64,000 nt of DNA. Origin: Polytrichum commune. Its lineage: Eukaryota; Streptophyta; Polytrichopsida; Polytrichales; Polytrichaceae. A program made the translations under genes and the position numbers. Position 1 is the first letter of the stretch. Each line of letters starts with the position of its first letter. The notes beneath the pieces are model-generated. The model was not told the DNA's origin. It saw only the letters and a list, made by a program, of their open reading frames with translations, and made no database searches. This document shows positions 47,483-59,029 of this stretch, piece after piece. Location of the stretch: NCBI GenBank assembly GCA_950295325.1, contig OX485806.1:47177169-47241168 (forward strand), written 5' to 3'.

Positions 47483-47980
47483 CACGGGTAGATCAGTTAG
47501 TGCATTTTAAAAACGTCGTGCAGCATAATATAGAGAGGATTAAAATCATTTGAAATAAAAATTATAAAGGAATTCCAAATAATGAAGGGGCCATTAAATG
47601 TAGACAATCCCATTATAAATAAGTTAGATGGACATAAAACATGGGCCATTATTTTTTTGTAAAATTAATATGGGGGCTGAAGATAAGGATCCTAGAAGGT
47701 ATGTTTAGTATGGTATGTAAATGGATTTAGGACTCACGGGGATGGATGATAATTGGGAATTCCATCTGTCCAAAATTACTTAAAAAGAATATAGAGTACA
47801 AAAAATTGCAGTGACTAGGACAATATAAGTAACGGAAGGGTGCAAACAAATGGGCCATTTTTGAAACTTAAGTAATTATAGGGAGGCTTTAATTCAACCC
47901 TTGAAGGTAAATAACCCCAAAACAAAAAAAACCCCAGCCGCACGTGGTGCACAAAAATGCCTTAGAGTGATCTACCCGTG
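47483..47980. mobile_element. hAT-type MITE with TACATGGC duplication
   Basis: A 498-bp element with perfect 13-bp terminal inverted repeats CACGGGTAGATCA (47483-47495 and inverted at 47968-47980). Similarity continues imperfectly inward for about 45 bases (GCATTTT and CGTGC boxes on both sides). It is flanked by the perfect 8-bp duplication TACATGGC (47475-47482 and 47981-47988). There is no open frame of note. Size, TIR and duplication length are typical of non-autonomous hAT elements. Confidence 0.85.
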
Positions 47981-47989
47981 TACATGGCA

Positions 47990-50900
47990 TACCCTACACC
48001 CTCATACCCTACACACAATTACTACCATCTCACAAAAATATCATATCAATCTTCCTCTTTAGTTATGTCTTCATCCGACATACAAACCCGCACAAACATC
48101 TCATTTGAATTAAATTCAACATACAAAAAAAACCCAAAATAAACTCCATTCTTTATATCATGCAAGCATATACAAATTCCCCTCCCACAACCACCTACAA
48201 ATAAAAACCCGAATACATTGAAATTGAACAAATAAATACTAAACACCCACATATACAAAATCCATGGTCTCACAATTTCACAAACTATGACACCATAACA
48301 TTAATCTAATGCAACTCACAAACTCTCTTACAAAAAACTCATACACAACAATCCATACCTCCACACACTTTTTTATTACCACAAAACATCACCCAATACT
48401 ACCCAACAACCCACACACAAAATAAAATTGCACTTGACAACCAACACCAACTCTAAACCAATAAAACAAACAACCCACTATGCACACAATGAACACAACT
48501 ATACCACCAACCATGCCCACAACACATAAACATGTGATTGGAAGGAGGAGACATGAATCCAACCCGTAACCACGTAATGAATTGTCAAAGCTAACAAGAA
48601 ATTTCCAAAAAAAACCAAAAAGATATTGTACGTACTTCCAAATAGGCACATTCTCCCTTTGACTACCATGCACCCACATATTAAAATCCTTCTCATATTT
48701 CTCCACACCACCCCCTTCAAACCCAATTCCAAATCATAACATTCTTATACAACACATGCCACCAATACCCCCTTCCCATATCATGTTTGCATTATATGCA
48801 TGAGTGATCCCACATTACATATGTGCAATTTGTTCTTAAAAAAAACCAAATAGATGTCATCAACTTCTTCTTTAACGTAATCAACCTACCACGATATCCC
48901 CCACTAAACTACCACGCTCCACCCCACCCCTTAGAAAACCTACTTATCTTGCTTAGAGCTTAATATTCTCTTACCAAAAAAATACACAATTCCTTACACA
49001 CATTCATCAACACCCTCCCACTATAACAACTACCCATCCTCCAAGATAAATTCCCATTTATCTCCGACATTATACTAGACATGCCTTTATCATTTACCTT
49101 ACCCCATCCGGTTTCCCACACCCCCACACCCCCACACATCGTAACCTCATCCCCACCCCTATAATGACACCATTCACACACACCACATTCACATCATGGA
49201 GAACTTAGGATCCCTATACATTAGCAATTCAGACCTAGAATCCTATTCAACCCTGATTCCAACACACTTCATTTTCTCTTCATGCAAAAGTTGAATCTAA
49301 ATACCAAGAAACTTTCCACATATATCACCAATTTTTCCTAACACTATAAATTCATTTTTGGGAGTCCTCTCTTGCAAATGCAATGTAGCAAACACCCACA
49401 AATCCCATACGCGCACACCTCATGTGGAGTCACCATAGCCATACATCTTCCCCCCATTCTCCATCCATAATCACCAACATCTCAACACCACAAAAATACA
49501 GATTATACTTACAATACGTCCAAATCTCCATCCCCCCTCTTACCCACTCTCCATATATTTCATGTATACATGCCTACACATCCCAATGACATCATATTCA
49601 TCCCAGACATATTACACACCATATCCACCTACATAGCAAAATCTCAAAACCAAAACAAATTAGTATTGATGGCAAGTGATTTTAGCAATTTTTTGTCATT
49701 AGATAGTCAGTACACCACATGAAACATCCGCCCCAAGAGCCCATGCCACACATGGTCCCAAATCACCTCCTCACACTCCATTCAAAGATTATCCACAAAA
49801 AAAAAAAATAATAATAAAATCATTTTAGACAAGGAGGCACACTACTCTTCCCACAACCTATTAGATAGACTTTACCTTTGGATTGAAATAACCCTAGATG
49901 CCCTTCCCACAAGCCATGCGGACCCATCATATATTTTCAACCCATCCCTATCCCCCCTGCCTCGTATCCCCAACACCCCAAGGCTTTCTCAATAATGTCC
50001 AAATCATATTTAACAAAACCACCTTCACAATTTTTAAAGAAATCATCCAAATTACTTTCAACCCAAGCCCAACACTAGAAGGCAACATTTTGAACACAAT
50101 TTGCTCCACCTTGAGCCCCTCTAAAAAACTCTACACTGATCCATATATGAAAATTGCTACCAAGACCCCCCCCCCCACCACACACCATGCCTCTTTCAAT
50201 GATGGATTTATTACAAAAGAAAAAACATAAAAAACAATTGGCAAAAACATCTCAAAATATACCACACCGCATGCAACATCATTTGCATATATCACTCACA
50301 AAATCCACCAACCCTCCTCCGTAACTTTAACATAAATCCTTGAACAAAACACCTTTGACACTTTCCAACCCATTTCCTCCACTTTTGCACAAGAATGGAT
50401 CAAACAACTAAGTAATGTCAGCAAACAAACCAAAACCTATAGAAGAAGAAAAAAAATTGTGATCAACACCTCATAAACTACTAGGATCCTTTAGAAATAT
50501 AATCACACACTCAAAGAACACCTAGAACAAATGCAAAAATCATATTATATACCATTGCATCCAACCCCATCCAAGCCATCCAAATTCAAAAGGATAATTA
50601 TCTAACCTCCGCTACCCAAATCAACCACACAATCTTTTTATAGAAAATTTGATATTCCCCTACCACCTCCAACTATTCTAAAAAAATCCACCCCCAAAGT
50701 TGTCTTTTCCAAGAATAAATAAATCACCATGTATGACTTCAATAATTTCCTCCTAAAAAAATGACAAACACCCCATATGTCACTATCCTCCCTTTTCAAC
50801 CATGAAATACTTGACTACAACTACAACACCTACCCACGTCCAAAGCAATTAGCATGGATGATGTCCCTAACAAAGCCATCCGCTCCCTATACCTAGAACA

Positions 50901-52310
50901 CCAAAATCCCATCTTCCACTTATTTGTGTTATTGTATCGCCACCAACAAAATCTCAAAAGTGGAAACACAATGAATTAATCCTCTTTCACACAAGAAATC
51001 ACTACCCTGATATTGTGTTTCTACCAATCTCCCTAGCCACACAATCTACAAATTTTTATTGGAACCTTCTCCAAAATACTAACCATTTATAGCAAATTGT
51101 TTCAAATGTTAAACCCCCTCTAAGAAGTTTTTGAGCCAATCAATGCATCGCCAAACAACTCCAAATTGTCATTGCCACACGATTAGATGCCAAATACTCA
51201 AAATTTGATATCTATTCATTATACTTGAATTTCGAAAATACACTTGGCTTTATTGACCACTCTAGATTAATTGCCATAATAGAAACCCTTGGGTTTCCCA
51301 CAAAATCCACCCTTATGATAGCAAAAACATGTAACACTGCCTTTAAAAGCTCATTCTTTGGTATAACCCAACACATTCCAATTCACAAGGTACCAACCAA
51401 GGAGACATTTTCAATCAATTTTTAATTATAATATTATTTATAGGCTTCATTTTTTTGGTTAGATTGTTGCAATGCATGACACCACATATTCACCCCTAAC
51501 ACAAAACTATAAGGAAAAACCTATGCCAACAACATCCTCAGTTTTTTCTAGCACCCCCAAACAACTTATCAAACAAATTTTCAAAATCCAAATATTTAAA
51601 AATAGGGTTGGTTTAGCTTAAAGCCTACCCAAACGTGCAATCTCTTGTGCCACCCATAATGTAAGTTAACAATGAGGCCATGCAAAACACCCTAACCTCA
51701 CAAATCATGTATAATGGGCACTTATTCCCCATCCTTGACACATACTCCCCATTTAGCTACCTAGGCATCCTCTTAACCGCCTCTCTAAATTGGAAACACC
51801 AGTTCCACCACACCTTCCGCAAGGTCATAGGAAATGGCACCCCAATCCAACCCTCCCCAAGCCATTTAATAAATAAACTACACATGTTTCATACCTACAC
51901 GTATTCACCTAAACCTAGGCATTGTATATAGAGGATTCATCTCCCACTTGACAAAAAAAGGATTTGACCAACTCTCATTCCTAATGCACCCAACCTGCAA
52001 GATCTCCCTATTAATCCACAACCTTAGGATTCCCCACCACATGGACACATCAATCAAAATGCCCAAACATAATACTCTCCCAACCCACACACAATCCACT
52101 CCCTCCGACCTAACCAACCACATATACAATTATGGGTATCAGTGCACACAACATAACTCTAGACCCAAAAGATACACAATTCAAAACTAAAAGACTCAAA
52201 ACTCTCAACCAAATTACACATCATGTGTATACCTTTTGCAACTCACAAATAAATCCAGCACCAAACTCATTGCAATGCTCAAAGAGGTTGCTCACAATAA
52301 ACAATCCTCA
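47990..52310 (+). pseudogene. Degraded LINE (endonuclease plus reverse transcriptase) with G-poor sense strand
   Basis: Plus-strand patches follow LINE ORF2 order. An endonuclease-like LMASDFSNFLSLDSQYT occurs at about 49667. An RT entry follows with DDVPNKAIRSLYLEHQNPIF (about 50858) and PNTTYK-like ATQSTNFYWNLL (about 51040). The RT core has NFENTLGFIDHSRLIAI and FFGITQHIPIHK (51228-51390), and then SYLGILLTASLNWKHQFHH (about 51755). Stops and frame changes are numerous, so it is dead. The sense strand is strongly G-depleted (49021-49080 has 3 G and 19 C). ORF1 probably lies in 48000-49300 but is not recognisable. The MITE at 47483 may be inserted in its 5' part. The boundaries are judged from where the skew starts and ends. 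Confidence 0.7.
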
Positions 52311-54856
52311 TTTTGCATTGTGTATAACTAATCCTTGTAATGCTATTGTGTTGAAATTGCAACAACAATTGCATGTCTTTTTGGGTGATATTGTTGACAT
52401 TGGCAAACACATGGAATTTTTTGGACATTCATGATCGTCTATGACTACAATGTATACATTAATTATGTAAAAAAAAAATCATGTTGCAAGTTGTTTTACA
52501 TGGGCATTAGCCGACATTGCCAATGACATCTTCAAACTACCCCCTAAAGGTTTGTGGACGTGTTATTTTAAACACGCTATCACCTTCATCAATATGGATG
52601 CACCCTACATTTGGTCAAATTATAAATATGTTACCAATAAATGGACATCTAGTCGCCTAGAATGAAGCGTGACATTGCATGTTTACAAAGTGCGTCCATA
52701 AAATTGACATACTACCATTGCAATAATTATGTATGTGCATGTGCAAAAAAGAGTTTCAATATACTAGAGAACAATCATTTGGCATGAAAGTGCCTTACAA
52801 GAATTCTCTACCTTGATGAGTGTAGAAAAAAAACATGTATCAATTAATCTTGGTCAGGGTTGTTTACATATGCACATCTATAAACAAAACCCTAGTGGTT
52901 CCTCACATATCATATGAGAGAATCTTTTTTTTTCTTTGTGTGTGTGTATATATATATATACATACCAATGATTCTATAAATGGTTTGCAGACGTACATTC
53001 ATAAACACATTACACGACCATGCATCTAGAAAAATCTCACAAAGGACATTCAGAATGTATGTGAGTTTTAGGTGAATACGTGTTAGTGTGTCCAACTGAC
53101 ATTGAGAGTTTGCATGCAATTCTTTTTGACCATGCGTGAGCTTTCACTAGGTTGTTGGAATATGATATTGGTTGTGGACACCCGTCCGTAATGAGTCACA
53201 ACAAAAAAAAATGACCTAATTTTGGTTTAAAACATGTCTTTATGCCATTTGTGTGATTTAGTGAGTCATCAAGGCCATGTTTGAACACTAAAGCCATGTA
53301 TGAGCCTTGAATGGACCATTGGTTAGTAAGTTTGATTATGCATGCGTATCCCTAAACAATTTTAAAAACCAAAAGCCATTTTTGTGATTTGGTATTTCAT
53401 TTAGACATACATTTTTAGTTTGTTTACAGATGTATTTTGATAAAATATGCTTACTTATTATTGATCCAATGAAGTCTATATGTGAGCTACTAATAATCAA
53501 TGATGTTTTGTCTATTTCATCGATGCGCATATGTAAATTAGCCACGCTACCAATAACTTATAAAAATTTAATGTCCACAAGGCTCATTGTGACCCTTCTC
53601 TAAAGAGTTGATAGCGTATTTGTAAACTACCGGTATTCATGGGAGTCATAAATATACAATGTAAAATGATGATGTATCTAGTATTGAATGTATTGTTCCA
53701 ACTTTGTGAGGTAAAGTTACTTATTGTGGATTTTCCAAATCAAAGGTGAATTTGTATTAATTTTTGGTTCACAAACATATTAGATTAAGATTCAAAAATC
53801 TTTGTGAGTAGTTTGAGAACATTAGTTTTATCAAACGTTTTACAATCCAATTTAAACTTAGTCACTATAGATAATGTGATTTGAAATCCATTATAATTAT
53901 CTAAATTTATAAATTTATTCAATTGAGTTTTAATATTAAAAACATTAGTTTCCTCACAAAAAACCCTATAATTCTATGTCAGAATCATATAGAAAATAAA
54001 AATTATTTGTGTTTGAAACACAATCTTAATATTTATAAAATAATATCGTTGCCATGGTAAGGCTCCAAAGTGACCTATTTTACATGAAAGGTTATCCCAT
54101 GGGAATATTTAAAACTATAAATAGAAATCTAATTTGCAACAAGCTTTGTGATAAGCCTCTAAAATGATTTGTTCATTACAAAATGGTTATTTAAATGTTT
54201 TACAAGAATAATAAATTCCTATGATATTTTATAATATAAAATTATAAGTTTACTGTATATATATTGTAAAATATTTAGAAAATTATATGCGGAAAACATT
54301 CGCAATTAATTGTCTTCATCAAAGTAAAAACTTCTAACTACCTAATAGTAATGAGTTTTTCTTAACACTTATTTATTAATTCAAATTCATTTGCTAGGTA
54401 AAGAAATTCTATAAAATAAGACTACTTTATCCACCACAAAAGATGGTTTTTAATACGAACTAAACTTAATAAATAAGAAAAAACGAATTTGACATAAAAC
54501 AACAAGGGGTAAACATTACATCATTGTTTCTTACAAAAGATTTTGTTTTCATTCAAAAGATTTCCACCAACATTGAGAAATTAAAAGGCTTGCTATAGTT
54601 ATTTTTACACCATTATAACAATAACTAAATATGAATCATTTGCTTTAGGTGTAATAACCAACCTAAGATTAAATTAAATATGGTAGAAAAGAAGCTAGCC
54701 ATTGAAGGTCCCAGTCCAAAATATGAATCAAAGTTGAACCTATTTTCAAAAGATTGTTGCAAGTGATGAAAGTGAGTATTATTTGCGTTGATGTAGCCTT
54801 ATATACTACCAACTTATTCTGGATGCCTATTCCAAAGATTTGGTTCTCATCAATGT
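52311..54856. other. AT-rich intergenic, no gene recognised
   Basis: A poly-A tract at about 52468-52477 may mark a LINE tail. A GT/TA microsatellite (GTGTGTGTGTATATATATAT) lies near 52938-52960. The remaining sequence is AT-rich with only short open frames. Nothing else supported. Confidence 0.4.
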
Positions 54857-55231
54857 CTATCTGTGAGCCCGAAATCGTACTCACATTAATCCTTAATCGC
54901 AACAACATGGCTAATACGTTGATTTCACGCTTAATAGAATTATCAAGTGATGAGTAAGGTGAGGCGTTGAATATCTCGGTAAACTTAGGCTAAGAGGTAA
55001 TTAGGAGCTAAAAACGAAATTAATCTTAGGGGAGAAAGGGAATGTGAAGACATAAGCATTTAAAGAAGAGTCTAGTAAAAACGTACTTAGGAATACCAAG
55101 AAAAACCAATAGAATAAAGGAGGGATCATAATGATGACCGTTATTTATTGAACGATAATTACATGAATAGCTCAGGAGAATGGGTAAGCGCCGGTTGGTT
55201 GGGTACTAATTTCCTGCCTAGAAATCACTAG

Positions 55232-55345
55232 CCAAGTCATGTGTAAGGCACTGAACGGTCAGACGAACTCAACCGGAATCGAACTCGGACCGTCTAAGTG
55301 TAATACTAACATCCTTCCTCAACCAACCGAGGAAACATGACTTGG
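55232..55345 (-). repeat. tRNA-derived SINE-like repeat with inverted ends
   Basis: Read on the minus strand, a D-arm-like CCTCGGTTGGTTGAGG with an A-box (GGTTGAGGAAGG) is followed about 40 bases later by a B-box (GAGTTCGATTCC). This is Pol III promoter spacing. The whole is bracketed by a 10-bp inverted repeat, CCAAGTCATG at 55232-55241 and CATGACTTGG at 55336-55345. The anticodon arm does not form, so it is not a tRNA gene. It could be a SINE head or a small MITE that captured a tRNA. Confidence 0.5.
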
Positions 55346-55431
55346 TGACCACAACCACAACAACCCTCAACTTATACCATAACACGAGCGTGATTACTTG
55401 CTAACAACTATGGTGGGTTACTTTTATCTTA

Positions 55432-55482
55432 TCTCTATATCTATCTATTTATCTATCTATCTATGAGTTCTATTTATCTATG
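55432..55482. repeat. (TATC)n microsatellite
   Basis: Imperfect TATC units across about 50 bases inside the solo LTR at 54862-57530, with similar ATAGATAGATGGATAGG units near 56660. Confidence 0.85.
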
Positions 55483-57535
55483 AGTCTAGGGGGAGAAGAA
55501 GTCAAGTGAAGAATAAGGAAAGTGGGTTTGAAAGGGGGAGAGGCCAAAAGAAAAGGTCTCAACCCGTTTTTTCTCTCGGGCGGCCCGAAAGATGCCGGGC
55601 AACCCGGGAAAAAAATGTAGAGGTTGGAGGGGTCTCGGGAGGTAGGAGGTAGAGAGCTCATAATGCATGCTTAGAGGTAGAGGTAAGGGGGAGAGAAGGA
55701 GGAAGAGGGCGAAGCCCTGCTCCGTTGGGATTCGATGCATAGAGAGAGGTAGAGGAGTAGAGCCTGGGGAGAGAGGGCGACGCCCTGCTCCGGGGTGATG
55801 CAAGGGGAAGGAGGGGTACACGTTACGGAGCCTACCGCCGCAAGTACCGGCAGCAGCAGCGTTGCTGGATGTGGGAGTGGGAAAGATCCCCGAAACCTCA
55901 AGGGAGGTGTGGCTGAAAGGTAATGGCGAACGGTTGTGAGTAAGGAGCGCAGGCCGGCAAACGGCCAACAACCACCCCCACGCGGTACTCTCAAAATACT
56001 TTGGCAGGCCGATCAGACTTCGTTGCAGGTGGGAGCATGGGGAGACATCTAAACGCCGATGAGAAGAAGCATCAACTGAGGAGGTGGTAGCTGGCTGGGA
56101 AGGTTGATCGCGGAAGGGCAATCTTCGGGAACCTTGGCGCTGACTAACGTGGATCTTCGCACTCCACGTCAAAGGAAACCGGACCGGGTGGAATCTAGCG
56201 ATTGCGGGGGAGGGCTGAGTCGAACAGGGGGACGAAGGTGTTTCCTTCTTCCCCTACACTTTCACCTGGAAGATCTCATCTACGATGATCGCTGAGGGAC
56301 GCTTACACTCAATACAACCAACCAGGTGGCTTTGTTCTTTTTTGTCGTTTTGTGGTTCGTGTCTTATGAATGATTATGCACTAGCGCCCAGTGCAATCAG
56401 GCACCGAACTTTCGGCGACGACAGAGGGATACACACCCTTGTAGAATTCCAAGCCTTCAGGTTGAGTTGAAGGTGGCGACTAGAACACACACAGGTGGGT
56501 GCAGTACCGCTGGTACCTTTGGCGGTTGCTGATTAGCGGCGGGGGATTAGCATGTTTATGATCTGCCTAGGTGCTTTTGTCCCACGAATTGCCAGCCTTG
56601 TGGTCCCCGACCCCTGATTCAGCAAGAGACTCGGGGGACGACTAGTCTTAGGGCGATTCAGATAGATAGATGGATAGGTATAGAAATGAATAGGGAAAAG
56701 AAAGGTAAGGATGCCGAGGGGTGGAGCCAGATCAATTGGAATGGGCGGCATCAGCCAGGACCGCTACTAAGATTGCTACTGCAACTGAGGAAGTCGCCAG
56801 CTTTTTGGCCGTCGAGGTTGGGGCTCAGTTAAGGTGCGAGGGCGTCGAGCGAGTGTGGGACAAGGTGGGTTCAACTGGTCGGGTCGGTAACCGAAGGAGC
56901 AGGGGAATGGCACAACGTCCTCCGAACCGGTGCTGCATTGGCTGGTTGATGAGAGTGACCGTGACGTAATTAAGGAGGGTTGAGTTTGACACTCCTCACT
57001 TGAGGTGCCACTGTGGGCCGAGGAAGCCAAGTTGCGGCAGTAAGAATTAAAGGTAGTCTGCGGCTAATGTTGGGGGGTGCCTTCACAGGGAAGGTGGTTG
57101 TGGGAACAACGGAAGATGGCTGCCTAGACACCTTGGGAGGAGGCTATTTGGTGGTCCGGGCAGGTGGTGAAGCTCAGAGGTGTTAAAGTGGTAGGAGGCT
57201 TGCAGGAGGGTATAAGGGTTGCTGATGGGCATCAGCTTATAGGTAGTGGAAGGTGCGGAATGTGTTATGAGCCGATTCCTTCTTTTGTAGTGGAGTGGTA
57301 TTGCTAAGTTAGAATGTGTATGGAGTATAATGACTTGTGGAGGATGGGCACTGTAAGTGACCAAACATTTGTGAATGCTTGTCCGGTTTAATAAATCAAA
57401 AGGGTGTTATACACACCACTTCTCCCAATCTCTTCCTTGTTTGCACTTGTGACTTGCTACTCGAATGTGGCTCATGAACCCTCACCCGGACTAGGACGCA
57501 ATCGAAGGGTGAGGAGGATTGAGGCTTACACTATC

Positions 57536-59029
57536 CAACAAAATTCATCAATTGATTTTATAGTGTCAAAAGAGATTTGTTAAGTGGCTCCAATTTTTTG
57601 ATTGTTTTGGCGTATAACCACCCCAAATCTACTTAAAGACACCATTTTATCCATTACCTTGATTCTATAATGATGTAGCTTGATTTAACTTGGTGTTTTT
57701 TATATATTAAAATAATTCTTTAATACCTATTTTAAAGTTTTTATATGTTTAAGTTGATTTTCATACCTAAAGTCATCCAATAGATCTCACAATTCATTGT
57801 TTAAATTTTAATTACCACCATAAATATTTTAATTGACCAAAGTATTAAATGAACCCTCAATGTGAACATTAATAAGTTTTGTAGATACAAAATAACCAAC
57901 TACATATGCGTTTACATTAATAAAGGGAACCTTGGCACAACTATCATAATCTAATCATCTCCTTTAGCGAGGTTGGAGGGTTATTAAAACAAATGAGGTT
58001 ATTTGGGAGATAGTTTGGGAGAACAAAAACACTTGGCCCAAGTTTTATCTCATTGTGGCTTGATGTCTATGAGTTATCATGCAAAAACCTCCATCCATTT
58101 TAATGCAAAAACATGATATGACCTTAGTTCACATTGTTTTATATTTAATTACAAAGTAATTAAGGCATATGAAAATGTTAAAAAACTCCAAACGTCCTTA
58201 ACTTTTGGAAAGAACTTTGCTATAAGGTTGCACATTTGCGTTAAATAGTATGTCCAATGTTATCATGTTGATAATCACTACTTGTCTAGCCAAAAATAAC
58301 AAAAACTGCTCAAACATATGGAAAAACACGTGAAAAAATCTCAGTACATTCCACTTTGGACTTATTGGTTTCATCAAGAACAAACATGTACCTTATGTCA
58401 ACAAGATTTAAATATCATTAACATGATTATTATTTGGCAAATTGATATCCAAACATAAAAATGTGCCATGTTTGTTTGAATCAATTGTGTATTTAATATA
58501 TCTATTATAATTTTTCAACATGACCACTTCAATAATCACTTGGTCATTCTACTAAATCATTTATGGTATGTAGTGTTGCATGCATAATAACATCACTTAC
58601 CCTATTTTAAGGTGTATGCTACATTTTTCACTAATGATCAACAACCTCACCATTTTTATTCAAATGGGTTTAATATATCTTTGAAGTAAATACAATCAAT
58701 TATAGTCTTATGAGGTGTATGCATATGTTATACAATGATCTACAAGTTCATTACAGTGTACACAAATGAGACTTCAATGCAACCACATGATAATTGCCAT
58801 TATTGTGTAAAATAAGATATTCCCTTTACATCTTAAACCACAAAAATATCATCTCAAGTATCCAATGTGCTAAATTAATTGTTAAAATGTGATTTGGATT
58901 TTCCAATCATCTTTAGTTAATGCATGTTTCACATACTAATTACATGGTTCATGAGGTTGGAGATTGGGGTTAGTAAGTAATTAACTTTAGCCCGTTCCCA
59001 TGTAGCCGTCCCATGCAACACACCCATAT
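57536..59029. other. AT-rich intergenic, no gene recognised
   Basis: Only short open frames, and no repeat structure I can define. Nothing supported. Confidence 0.4.

Larger units (their letters stand above)
54862..57530 (+). mobile_element. Solo LTR, LTR2-related, with CTATC duplication
   Basis: Starts TGTGAGCCCGAAATCGTACT and ends CGGACTAGGACGCAATCGAAGG..GAGGCTTACA. Both ends correspond to LTR2. It is flanked by CTATC at 54857-54861 and 57531-57535. At 2669 bp it is the longest of the family here. It contains a tRNA-like repeat at 55232-55345 and a TATC microsatellite, and its middle (55480-57080) is GC-rich. The 228-codon minus-strand open frame at 55486-56172 lies in that GC-rich part and is probably chance. 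Confidence 0.8.

Noticed and set aside
48389-48732. Minus-strand hydrophobic open frames
   Set aside because: Antisense of the G-poor LINE strand. The Gly/Val/Cys-rich composition follows from the base skew.
55232-55345. tRNA gene
   Set aside because: D-arm and T-arm signals are present, but no anticodon stem-loop forms and the closing stem is 10 bp rather than 7.
55486-56172. 228-codon minus-strand open frame
   Set aside because: Lies wholly in the GC-rich middle of a solo LTR (54862-57530), with low-complexity Pro/Ser/Leu composition and overlapping frames on both strands. No family motif.
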